Shown here piece after piece: positions 12,360 to 23,698 of a stretch of DNA of 64,000 bases. Source of the DNA: Acanthochlamys bracteata (lineage: Eukaryota > Streptophyta > Magnoliopsida > Pandanales > Velloziaceae); contig CM034136.1 in assembly GCA_019914995.1 (NCBI GenBank), positions 4,107,270 through 4,171,269 on the forward strand, written 5' to 3'. The stretch's first letter is position 1, and each line of letters opens with the position of its first letter. Position numbers and translations under genes: made by a program. The notes beneath the pieces are model-generated. The model saw nothing but the letters and a program-made list of their open reading frames with translations, had not been told where the DNA came from and did no database searches.

Positions 12360-15300
12360 AAAAAAAATTATCTTACTAAAATGAGATCGATTATATGAAT
12401 TTATTTTTTTATTTTGTTTGATTATATATGAGATTCAACTAAAGAATCTATTATGAGTTCGAAAATGTTTTGGAGTAATTATTGAAAACAAACTTTTAAA
12501 AAAGAGAGTTATTTTGAAAATTTTAAAAAATGAATTTATTTTTTTACTTTAAAAAAATAATAAAAATAACTAATAAAAAATTTTTACAACGTAATATTTT
12601 TTTATACTATTAAATTTTTTTAAATATTTTATAAAATATTCTAGAAGTTTTATTGGAAAGAATGAAATGAAAAATTAGAAAAAAAACTCCCCCAAATATG
12701 ACATTCATCTTATTATGTAATACTTACTATTATGAATTAATATATACTTTAACAAAATTATACTTTTATATTTGTAAAACTTCTTAACAACAACTAAAAG
12801 ATTTTAAAATGTATAAAAAATCCTTAATTTACAATTTAGAACCATTAATTCATACAATTAGAATGATTTGACATAATTCAAAATTTTGAATTAACAAATT
12901 AGCCTTCAGACTATGACTCTTATAGAATATACTCAAAAATGATACCTTTGTATAAGAAGAATTTGCAACATACAGTCATCACTGTTATTTGAGAGTGATT
13001 TTAAAAAATAAAATTTTGAAACATAAAATAATTTTATTTAATTTTAAAAAATAAATTTTATTTTTCTAAAAATAAAATAATTAACAATAAAATTTATTAT
13101 GTAAAATTTTTATTTTTAATTTTTAAATAAATTATGTTAAAAATATAAAAAATTTAAAAATAAAAAACGAGCTTATTCTAATATTCAACATAGTTGTCAG
13201 ATCCGGACCAACCCGTCCCGAGAGTAAATCGGTCCGAATTTACAAAAAGACCGTTTATATAATCGACCCGGTTTGACCCGTTTTGATCTACTTCAATCTG
13301 GTTGATTCGCTCACCCGGATCAAACTGGATTGAAAATTTTTTTAAAAAATAATTAAAAAAATTTTAATTGATAATATATTTACTACAAAAATAATTATTA
13401 ATAATTCTATGTTGACAAATAATATGTAGTTTAGATTTTATATTTAGATGTGATAATGTAAAAATATAATTGATTATATCTTATTTGTAAATATCAATTA
13501 TTAGTGATTTTTTAATTTTTATATTGTAAAATATTTAGACTCAAATATGTTATACTTAAAAAAGTTAGTTATATCTTTTTTTATGATTTATCCATTTTAT
13601 AGTTTTATATTTTTCTAATCTCCTAATTTTTTTAAATATTTCTCATTATAAATTTTAGTTATTATTATTATTATTGGTGGTGGCAATATTTCAATTTTCG
13701 TTATAATTGTTATTGTTGTTGTTATTGATAGTAATACCATAATAAATATAGTCTAATTTTTTACTATGATTACTGTTGCTATTATTATTAGTAGTGTCAT
13801 TGGCAGTAGATTTCTTACCGTAATTATTATTATTATTAATTAAAAATACTTTAATATTATTGATCCGATGGTTCGACCAGTTGATCCGATAGTTCGATCC
13901 GAGAACCGTGATCCGGATAATTTTTTAGTTCGATGTCCGATCCGGTTCTTACAACTATGATCTTCAGTTCTCAATTTTAATCTATTATACTAGAAACAAA
14001 TTCACAAAAGAAAACAACCGTGTTTATAAAGAAGCATTATAATAACAAATTATTAAAGCAAATCAAAATGAAATTTTCAATGAGGCCATTATGATATGAA
14101 AGTGTTGATAAATTAAAAAATATTTAACTATTTTAAGATATTAGAAGATTTAAATTTCTAAAACTTGACTTTTATTATCGTATGGGTAAAAAGAATTCCT
14201 CCAAAATATAATATAAATTTTTTTATTTTCTAGACATTTTAGAGTACGTTTGGTATTGTTTATTCCAAAGTAATTTTTTAATTTTTAATTTTTAAATATA
14301 TTTTTTATAATATTAAAAAATTTAAAAATATTAAAAAATAATAATTTATTTTATAATAAAAAAAATAAAAACTTATTTTTTAAAAAAAATATTTTTATTC
14401 TAAAAAATTATATTTTAAAACTATTTCTTTAACAAATAAAAAGAATCATAACTAATAATATTTATGAAGACGTTACTTGCGTGTGCAGCATCCAGCAGAA
14501 CTATTATAATTAAGTGCAATATTTATTTATGTTTATAATTCAAATTTTTTGACAAAAATTAAATTCTAAACAAATTTTGTAGTCATTTTACGACAAATTT
14601 TAAACTTTTCCTAATTCACTTTTAAACTTCAATTTTTATAATCATATTTTAAAACTAAATATTTCAATCCTACCCATAAACTTCTCTAAATTCTAAACTA
14701 TAAGATTCACTTTTAATGAAGCATAAATAATAATATTAAACTTATTTTTATAACAATTTTTTAAATAATTCATTTTTGTTATCTTAAAATTTTCGGTTAA
14801 ATTATCTCTTAAACAAGTTCCGGATGTACGACAAGGTCCAGAAAGTACAATTTTGTATTTCACCAAAAACAGCTTGACTGTATACACTTATGACTTTTAA
14901 TTCTAAATTTAATTTGGTTGAAAGTAAAATTTGAAAACAATATTTAAGTAAATAAGTCAAGTAGTTATTTTCTAAATTACACATTTTAAAAAATTATTAT
15001 AATTAATAATAGAATAACAAAATTATTTATTTCTAATTATTAAATGCGCATTAAGTAAATAATTAAAAGATGCACATTCCTAAATTTTACAAAATTTCTA
15101 TGATTCTAGCCATAACAACTGAATGATTGATTTGACATGATATCATTATGATGAATCTCAGTGCTCTCAAAACACAAGCATTATTGGCTTGCAAAAAGAA
15201 GGAATAGTGTTCTTTCATTCCTTTCAGTAATTCAATGTTACACATAGCAATCCGTCACCTAAAGGACTAAAAACAAAACTCACTTAATCAACAGCAAAGT

Positions 15301-15780
15301 AACACAATCTTTTAAATAAAATAAACATGAAGATGTTAATGTTACAACAGGTCTAATGCCTACGTTCTCCTTGTAATTTAGAAACGTAGCTCTCTGGTGC
15401 TAGGACAACGAATCACCTTTTCAGCGTATGCGAATGTTCCCTATATCAGTTCCATTGCTTCTTAGGCTTCTAGTCGTTCTTCAGCTACAGAGGACACAAC
15501 ACGTCAGTACATACCCGCCTAAAGGTAAATCATAAAGACAAAACATGCTTGAACGCTGTGTCGTAATATCATCTAGTTTTCTTTATCTTGCTCAATCCGG
15601 AAAAAGATTCTTGCAGGCAAATTACTTGAAGAAACAATTTTCTCAAGAATTAGCTTCATATCATATCAACTCAAAACAATTCGTATAATTTGGTCTTCTC
15701 TTTTTAAAATCTTGAGTTTTGATATAATAGATTGGATGTGATGACACTCAGAAACAAATTGCATAAACAGTATACCTCAA
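12360..15780. other. AT-rich intergenic region
   Basis: No genes recognised. It contains a probable terminal-inverted-repeat element at 13189-13959 (listed separately). It also has AT-rich MITE-like blocks at about 12460-12690 and 14235-14430 (left end GTACGTTTGGTATTG) and small ATT/TTG microsatellite patches near 13655-13850. The short minus-strand frames at 14693-14984 have no family features. Confidence 0.55.
13189..13959. mobile_element. Non-autonomous inverted-repeat DNA element, about 770 bp
   Basis: The left end CATAGTTGTCAGATCCGG and the reverse complement of the right end, CATAGTTGTAAGAACCGG, match at 15 of 18 positions. Subterminal copies of GATCCG/CGGATC recur at both ends (near 13313 and 13860-13915). 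There is no coding capacity inside, and the interior holds ATT and GTT microsatellite patches. No clean target-site duplication was found, so the superfamily is left open. Confidence 0.6.
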
Positions 15781-15837
15781 ATCAGGAAGACCAAAGGATA
15801 TCATGTTGCTGGGCAGAGCAAGTTCTTTTATTGTGGA

Positions 15838-17655
15838 CCCTTCTCTTTGCATATGCTGCATTGAGTCTGAACATCACTGACCACATTTTTTCTTATTAGA
15901 GCCTTTGCGTCATCCCCTTCGCTTATGCATAGGAGGTCTAACTGCAATAAGATCTTCATAATTCCATTCATTGCGATCAGGAATAGGATATATCTCCTCT
16001 TCATAAGCGTTTTGGAACAACTTTGTTGAGAACCATTGTTTGCAATATGATAATACATTCACGTGGTCTAGCTGAATAACAGCTAATGCATGAGCACATG
16101 GCAAGCCTTCAACCTGATATTCAGAGCATGTGCAACGTTGATCAGAAAGGTTGACAATAAACAGGTTGAACTCTGAAACCAAAGGCGTCTTTTGCCTTCT
16201 CAAACAGGTGCGCTTCAGCAGCCAGTGTAAGTTCTGACTGGATCTGCTTTGCAAGCTCATGCTGGTGAGAAAAATGGTCACCAACTTAGAGTGCAATTCC
16301 TGGACAACTGAAAGAATGGGCATATCTCTAGCTTCATTAATCCAAGAAGTAAAGCTTTCACCAAGTCTAGATGACAGTATGCTGTAAAGTTCTCCCTCAA
16401 AGTATGACGTCCGCCTAATCCTTAGGATTCAGATTAGATATGATCCATTCATGAGCTCTTATATTTATCTTTCGAATCTCTCCAAGAAAGTAGTCATTTC
16501 TGTTCTGGCGTATGCACATGCAGCTGCCCAGAGATAGGTCTTGACGGATTCATCATTGTAATACTTTGCAACTCTTTGCACTAATTCAGAAACACAAATC
16601 CCATGATGGGCTTGGGAGAACACTGCTCTGGTGGCACTTATTATTCCTTCTTGTTCCTCTGATATAAAAGTAAGCCATAGAGTAGTTGGTAACTCGTGCC
16701 CTATTTTTGTTTCAAGAGCTTTCCGTAGCCATGACAAAAACCACCCCCAACTCTCAATACTTTCTGATTCAACGATGCCATACGCTATAGGGAAAGCACC
16801 TCCATTTGCATCGACTGATGCTGCAGAAAGAAGAACACTTGGGTGTTTCCCTATAATAGTTGTCCCTTTCAAAACAAGAATGGGCCTGCAAGCTTCCACA
16901 AACCCATTGATTGAAGCATACAATGCAATAAATAGTCTACGGGAAGCTTTCCGCTCATCGCACTTTAAGCATACGACACTTATGGGATTGCTTCTATCAA
17001 CCTCCTTCCAGAAAACCGGGAGTGCCTTAAGTGAATCCTCATAAGAACCATGGATTATCCTCAATGCTTGTTCCCTTCCTCTCCAGGCTTTATGGTAGCT
17101 TACTTTAATTCCAAACTGCTGCTGAATGTCCGAAATAATTTAAATTTCGGACATTCAGAATAAAATCGGCTACGCAACGAGCCCTTGCATTTGGATGATT
17201 ATGATACAGAACATTTCTGGAGCAAGTGTGCGATGGTTGCAGCTTCTTAATTTTAATGATAGCTGCTCCTCTGACCTTTGATGCATGTAACGCCATGCAC
17301 ACCCTTCAAATGCACATTTCACAATGTTACTAGGCAGCTTTGTTCTGACTGGCTTATATGCAAAGCTCTCCACAAGAGATGCTTCTGTTAATGCCCTTTT
17401 AAGGCATCAATAGATTCAAACTCCAGTCCAATCTTCAGGATACCCCTATCATTTGCTAACTGAATAGATTTATCTAGACCATTATCGACAACTTCTATTT
17501 GATGAGATTCTATGTCACTTGGCCCTAGGGGGTTGGAGTTCAGTTCCTCCCATCTGCATCATTTCCACTCGCATGTTTTAATCTTCTTGCTGAACTTGAA
17601 GATTTAGAACTTCGAATCTTCTGCTTCTTTGCACCAGTCCTGACAAGGGGCATTG
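15838..17655 (-). pseudogene. Degenerate paralogue of the MUSTANG-type transposase gene
   Basis: Broken frames follow the intact gene in order: an N-terminal basic Ser/Lys linker near 17640-17570; ILKIGLEFESIDAL near 17440-17400; KCAFEGCAWR near 17310; the transposase core at 16465-17064 (CRPILVLKGTTIIGKHP, AYGIVESESIESWGWF); the SWIM finger (CTCSEYQVEGLPCAHALAVIQLD) near 16130-16060; and a truncated knuckle (CSICKEKG) near 15860-15840. Frameshifts or small losses occur near 17400, 17300, 17130, 16480-16390, 16190 and 15910. No PB1 exon was found upstream. The core has the same Asp-to-Lys change (VLKGTT) and the same ISEE as the intact neighbour. So this is a dead duplicate of a domesticated gene, not a transposon remnant. 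Confidence 0.85.
17122..17158. repeat. Perfect 15-bp inverted repeat with 7-bp spacer inside the pseudogene
   Basis: CTGAATGTCCGAAAT (17122-17136) and ATTTCGGACATTCAG (17144-17158) are exact reverse complements around AATTTAA. It sits where the intact paralogue has codons between the FILN and DI motifs, so it marks a local rearrangement in the dead copy. Confidence 0.9.
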
Positions 17656-17659
17656 AAAA

Positions 17660-19400
17660 TGATGCAAGTTAGTCCTTTACCTGCTTCAGGTATATTAAAA
17701 TAAGGCATTTAAAATTCTTTGCCTAACGTGAAATTCTCATCAAGACATTTATGCATAAAAAAAGCCACAACAATGCGTCTACTATATACTCGATAGCGTT
17801 GAATGATTTCACATTATTACACTTTACTATTCCAAGATGAAGGAGAAGAGTGAAGCATAACTACAAAAAAAGCATTTTCAATGAATCTTTACGCTCTTAT
17901 ATGTCAAAGAAGAGTGTAGCTACCAAAGCTACATGACTAAACATGGAAAGGGTAAACTGCAGAAAAGAGCTTTCAAAAGTTAACACAACAAATTTAGCAA
18001 AAGTTAACACAAGTGCAACCTTCATACCAGACTATCCAGACAGATTGAGAATAAAAAAGAAATCTCCAACTAGCAAAGAGGGAGGGCCTATGTTAAAAGA
18101 AAAAGAGAGTAAACACTACATGAATGATATTGCAGGATACCTTTGAAAGGGGATGGGAATGACCTAGACCTGATGAATAGCAAAAATATACAGTTCAAGA
18201 TTCACAGTGCTACGAGTGAGAATATGGCTGCTCACTAGTTCAAAAAAGGATACTGGTAGCAGGAGCAGGTCTTTTCTAATAGGATAAAAGACGTGGTGCA
18301 TAGTTATATTTATGCACAGAAACAGATTGAACAGCTAGTCCTTTTTTATTAGCCAGAAGAATCACTACTACTCCTATCAAGATTGCACCTGGGGCTAACA
18401 TTTCCGAAGCAGATAAAGGAATAATTGTAGAAAATCAACATCTTCAAAACAAGTATTGCATCCACAAAAAAATTCGAAACATGCCCTAAAGTACAAAACA
18501 GATGCAAATCGTCATAAAGACCCAAGTTTATTAATAGCCTCAACTGCAAAACATTCAGACTATTAAGAACGCCACATAAAACCAAGTCCAGCACAACGAC
18601 TTTCGTATCTCGCACACTTTAATCAATCAGCCATCACACATTTCTAATTCAGAAGCTCCTACTACTACGAACCAAATCAAAGGACAATTCTAAAGCCATT
18701 AGTATCTGACTCAAATACTTTATATTGTAGTACAAATCTTTCTTCTATGGAATTGAAGAAATTAGATTTGGTATAAACTAAGGAACTTCTATAAAAATAT
18801 TCTTTACCACAAGATATAATAATCATAAAAATATTCCTTTTCGAATTGGAAAAAGTTAGGATTTTTCAGATATTAAATTTCTATGAGAATCTGAAACAGA
18901 AATCATAGATCGGAAACGAAAGAGTCCGAAGATCTCATCAGGAACTGGAACTCGATCTCGCCAAACGGTGCCGGCGATCTTCTCCAACTCCGCTGATATT
19001 TTACAATTCCGAGCCAAGCGAAGGCGACAATATCTTAATCGTTCCACTAATTCTTTTTTCGAAATTTTTAGTCCGACCCCGAAAGGAACCCAACAAATAA
19101 AGAGGTTGAATTGCAAACTTCAAATTTCATACTCCTAATTAAAGTGGTAATCCTCTTTCACTTCGGACCTAATCTCAAATCCGGGTCCAGCTTTGAACCG
19201 GATCTTAAACCCGAACTCAAATCCATTATTCTTAACCAGATATCCAAAACCCGATTATCTGTCTTTTCTGCATGTGGCATTTTATAAACAAATCTTATCA
19301 ATTGCTATTAGTTTGCACGCAAAATCAATTATATACAACCTCTTGTTCCATTACTCCATAGTTCACCATCCCAACAATATTAGTCGCGCATCGATCTGAG
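17660..19400. other. Intergenic, upstream of the enoyl-CoA hydratase gene
   Basis: No gene recognised. A minus-strand open frame at 18856-19116 (86 codons, basic, with LVERLRYCRLRLARN) lies divergent to the gene starting at 19419. It could be part of a divergent transcript, but I cannot assign it to any family. The PB1 exon that should precede the pseudogene is not seen here. Confidence 0.45.
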
Positions 19401-19418
19401 CCGTGGATCAGAGACGCG

Positions 19419-21516
19419 ATGGAACCATTTGCTTCATCGCAGCCGTTGATCGTGGTGGAGCGCGAAAGCTCCGGCGTGGCTGTGGTGGAAATCAACCGTC
19501 CGGGATCGCTCAATTCGCTAACTCGTTCAATGATGGTTAAGCTCGCCAGAGCTTTCGCCGAGTTGGACCAAGATGACTCGGTCGGAGTGATCGTTATCAC
19601 AGGTCGTGGCAGAGCGTTCTGCTCCGGTGTTGATCTCACTGCTGCTGAGGAAGTATTCAAGGGTGATGTGAAGGATATAACTACTGATCCTGTTGCACAA
19701 ATGGAGCGCTGCCGCAAACCTATAATTGGAGCGATTTCTGGGTTTGCAGTAACGGCTGGGTTTGAAATCGCGTTGGCGTGCGATATCATCGTTGCTGGAA
19801 AAGGCGCTAAGTTTATCGACACGCACGCTAGGTAATTTGAGCTATGGCTTTATGAAAATTATGAGAGTTGAAGAACTGTGGCTTTGTTGGAATATAGAAG
19901 TGTAAATTGGTGCGATTTTTGCTACTATTATTTTCATGTAAGGAGGCATCAAGCATGATACCCTACTGTGACCCTCGTTACCTAATGTTTAAACAAGTGA
20001 TGTGATCTTCCATTGAATTTACTTTTGCTAAACCACCTTTAACAACTGATCATATTTGGAAGGTAGAGTTGGGTTGAATGTTTTGATCAAGATTTTCCAG
20101 GATGAAGTATGTTTGGCTTAGGGAGTGTGTTACTTTACCCGTCACTCACTTTCTCCTGCCAAAAAGTGAGTTCCAGGTTAAGTTCTTGTGTTTACTTTCA
20201 CAAATTCACTTTCTAATAGTTCACTTCCTAAAACTCAACTTCCAAGAAACTCACTTCCTGACAAGTAAGCAAAGCATACTATTATCAAACTTTGTTTCAT
20301 GTAAGGTCATATTGTTTGTATCCTTACTATTTTTAGTCATTGTTTTGTATAAACTATTTACTAACTGTTGATTCTACAAGTGTTAATATGCAAATTTGAT
20401 ATTTATATTTCAGATCCTTAATATTACAGAAATGCATGCATTCTTGCAAATCTGTCTTCTACCTGGACATACACCATCTTTGTTTTCTAATTGTGGCCAT
20501 GGTACTTATAACAGATTTGGAATATTTCCTTCTTGGGGCCTCTCTCAAAAGCTCCAACGCCTTATAGGACCGAACAGGGCTCGAGAAGTATCATTGACTG
20601 CAATGCCTATAACAGCAGAGATGGCAGAAAAGTGGGGACTTGTGAACCATGTTGTTGAAAATGGGGAAGTTTTGGAAAAGGCCAAGCAGGTCGCTCAGGC
20701 AATACTTAAAAACAACAGAGATATGGTTTTCAGATACAAGGCTCTTTTGGATGATGGCTTCAAGTTGGATCTGGCACATGCACTTGCTCTTGAGAAAGTA
20801 AGTCTTCACTGCCCCCTCTATTATTTTTGCTTGCTACAGATATCTGGAGATGTATCTTCCCTTCATGGATGAATTTAGGATTTGATTTTATCTATCAGCA
20901 CTAAGTTTCCTTCTTTGATTTATGTGCTTTCATATGAACCCGAAATCTACCCACATCAGTAATTTGAGAATGTATCAGATCTCTTAAATGGTAGCTTACT
21001 AAGGAAACTTACAAATTTTGACGACTATCAACACAAGCAGTTGCGTTAAGTTACAATATGAAATTCATTTATTTGGGGATTGGATCAGGAGTTGTTGCTT
21101 GACAATGGAATGTTGTTGTTGCATTTCCTGTATTAGACAAATTTGTCGACCTGACAGCCTAGGATTCATATTGCTGTATCATTGTTACTTATAGGATCCA
21201 TAATTCTGCCATAGATAAGAGATGGACCTGTACTCTGCTTCTTAAGATCAGATATTTGAGGCATTTTTTTACATTGGTGGCCTTTCCTGTGATAAGTACT
21301 TTAAACAACATGTATGCTGATGATGCTAGGAAGTTTGACTTCGCTTTTGTGACTTTACAGCTCATCTATAACATTCCATACTGTTTGTGTTGGTAACGCT
21401 AATTTCGTTTTCAGGAAAGAGCTCATAGCTATTATGATGGCATGACCAAGGAGCAATTTGCAGCTATGCAGAAATTCATATCAAGTAGAAGTTCAAAGGC
21501 CTCATCAAAACTATAG
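19419..21516 (+). CDS. ECHIA: Peroxisomal enoyl-CoA hydratase/isomerase family protein, 265 aa
   Basis: Three exons, 19419-19831, 20515-20797 and 21415-21516, join in phase (AG+A gives Arg138) to 265 residues, the length expected for the plant ECHIA group. It is a crotonase fold: oxyanion-hole segments AFCSGVDL (66-73) and GFAVTAG (108-114), then FEIALACDI and FGIFPSWGLSQKL. The protein ends SSKL, a PTS1 peroxisome signal, fitting a role in fatty-acid beta-oxidation. The first catalytic Glu of classical hydratases is present (Glu116). The second, in the usual QPE-type motif, aligns with His136 (DTHARFG), so hydratase chemistry should not be assumed. The start is chosen because upstream sequence is non-coding and MEPFASSQP leads directly into the crotonase fold. 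Confidence 0.92.
20119..20290. repeat. Partial copy of a MITE-like repeat in the first intron of the ECHIA gene
   Basis: CACTCACTTTCTCCTGCCAA followed by AAAGTGAGTTCC, then TTCTTGTGTTTACTTTCAC, closely resembles the left part of the element at 51158-51437, and CACTTCC/CAAACTC motifs recur after it. A small internal hairpin (ACTCACTTT...AAAGTGAGT) is shared by both copies. The boundaries here are approximate. Confidence 0.55.
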
Positions 21517-22860
21517 GTTGTTTGATTTATGACATTTCACAAATATGTATCTCTATTGTTGAAATTTGGTGAATTCCGTGGCCAATTGTAAGATCATGTA
21601 GAACATTTTCTGAACAAACAAAAGAAGTTGTGAGAAATTGGTTTAGAAGACCAACTTATTTCTAAGAACTGTGGAAAGCCGTTTGTGTTAGCAAGTTTGT
21701 CTTAAGAATAATTTATATTCTACAGACGTCACATCTTCAAGGAGCACCATCTCACTGGATTGTTTTTTTTCGAAAGTACTATTTGATTATGTACTCACCT
21801 TAGAAGTTTAAGTAGCTTTGAAATGCCTAGTATCTAGTGAGAATAAGGAAGAGTCAAAGGCTACAAAAGACTGTTGTTTGCAAGTATCAATATGTTTGAG
21901 CCTATTGGACTTGAAACACGGAGGAGAGTCATAGCTAAAGCATTTGTGATATATCTCAACGTTGAAGGAAATAGATCAAGAGTCAGCTGGACATCTACTT
22001 CATCATAGTTGTAGCGTTCGGAGGTTTTTTCGAAGGATTATTCTTGTGCCACTGGGATCTCTGGACATGTAACATAAAAGCTGTAAAGCCAACAAAAGCA
22101 AAAAAGTGATAATTTCAAGGATAGGACTAACCTTTGCCTGGGACAAACACTGATATGTCCAGTAGAGTTGATGCGGCTAATGGTGGGAATTTTGAAAATG
22201 GTCTGTCTTCAGACTATGTGAATTGTGGTAAGCGTCCTCTTTCTTTCTATATCTTGTTATTGAAGAAATAAGGTTCGTAAACTTTAATCTCATGTTTTTA
22301 CTCAATCTAATCACATGATCCTCTTACATTTTACTACATTTCCTCTCTGCAGTTCCATCTGCTATCATCTAGAAGGTTTGTCGTTAGAGTTGAGATTGGA
22401 AGTGAAAACGTACACTCTACAGTAGTGTCCATGTGATACATGAACAATATCAGCATTTCATAGTCCTTTAGGAATTGGATCTTCCGTTTGCACCTTGTGC
22501 AATACAACTCTATCGCCAGGAGTACTCAAATCTCATTCTTTTATTAAGGTGGTGTTGCATTATTGCAAATGCTGCTGATCTAAGCTGCTAGGAAACTAGA
22601 ACATCTTTATTTTATCTTCTGTGACAGGTTTCTTAGCATTACTATAATTTTGAAGGTACATACTTGGTAATCTTGCATACATTGATCTACTTTGATAAGC
22701 ATGATTCATGTAAATTTACGAGGGAAATATCAAGTTGGTACTGTTATACCGTTCAATCCATCAGGTATTTGAAGTGGCGAGGTCAGAGTTTGAAATTTTT
22801 CTAGACATTAAAATGACGAGATTTAAATAAGATATTTTTCTATCACCAAAAAATATATTT
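21517..22860. other. Intergenic, 3' UTR then unassigned
   Basis: The first 100-200 bases are probably the 3' UTR of the ECHIA gene. No recognisable coding sequence in the rest; a weak open segment near 22155-22260 has no family match. Confidence 0.5.
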
Positions 22861-22865
22861 TTAAT

Positions 22866-23698
22866 TTATTGTTGGAGACAGAGATGTCTAATTGCAAACC
22901 AGCAGATATACCGCTCTTTTGAGAATCATAACTTAGAAAAACACCCTGATCAAGTGCCACTAGTTAAGAAATATATCAACGATTGGTTAGTAGGTTAAAC
23001 TATTTATTATATGCTCGCTATAATATAGCATTCTCCAAGTGAGTGTTAGTAGTCAATTTATGCATTCTTCAAATGCGTATCATATATAAGATACGAACAA
23101 AATCAACACCATGTAGGAGATTACTATTTAACCATTTGGCTAATTTGTGTTTGTTGGTAGTAATCTAGTTAAATGAAGAAGTAAAAATTGAATGTGGTTA
23201 CTCAATCTTCTACTAAGACTGAATACAGAAATAGTATATGGAGTTTATGAACTTTTATGGCTTCAACTAAATTGACAGAGCTTGAATTTTTCTATGAGAC
23301 TATTTTATAATAATAAGGCTATAATAAATATTACTCATAATTCAGTATAAGTATAATCGCACCAAATATATTGAGGTGGATCGACACTTCATCAAAGAAA
23401 AATTAGACGTGAACTTGATTGAATTGTGTTTTTGTGAATTCAAATACGTAGCTAGCAAACATGACAAAAGAAAATTCAAATAGAATCTTTCATGACTTAC
23501 TAAATAAGTTATTTATTGATGATATCTCTCTACTAACTTGAAGAGAGTGTCGGCGTAAAACACCATATATATGAGTATTTTAGTTATATTAGAATATTTT
23601 TTTTATTTAGAACTCTCTTTATTTGTTATGTGTAGGAACTATATATATGTACTTGTACGAGTAATGAAGAAGTGAATAAGAATTGAAATAGTTTTTCA
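22866..23698 (+). mobile_element. Truncated Ty1-Copia retrotransposon: end of pol plus one LTR
   Basis: Broken frames preserve Copia RT-RNase H landmarks in order: SNCKPADIP near 22890; VSSQFMHS near 23050; SNLVKWRSK-like text then NVVTQSSTKTEYRNS near 23160-23240; YELLWLQ near 23255; NNKAIINI near 23320; and KYIEVDRHFIKEKLD near 23365-23410. Stops and frameshifts are frequent. A purine tract (ACTTGAAGAGAG) precedes an LTR starting TGTCGG at 23548. Everything 5' of the late RT region is missing. Confidence 0.8.
23548..23698 (+). repeat. LTR of the truncated Copia element
   Basis: It starts TG just after the polypurine tract and ends CA at 23697-23698, about 151 bp. The bases right after it, TCTGGTAAATGC, resemble an initiator-Met tRNA primer-binding site (TGGTATCAGAGC type). 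That is unexpected for a 3' LTR and may mean tandem elements recombined. Confidence 0.55.

Noticed and set aside
16631..17044. 137-codon plus-strand frame
   Set aside because: Antisense shadow of the transposase core in the pseudogene.
18856..19116. 86-codon minus-strand frame divergent to ECHIA
   Set aside because: Protein-like in places, but I can assign no family and no partner exons; mentioned only in the intergenic entry.
20396..20872. 158-codon frame starting MIFIFQILNIT
   Set aside because: Reads through the end of an intron into ECHIA exon 2; the true exon starts at 20515.
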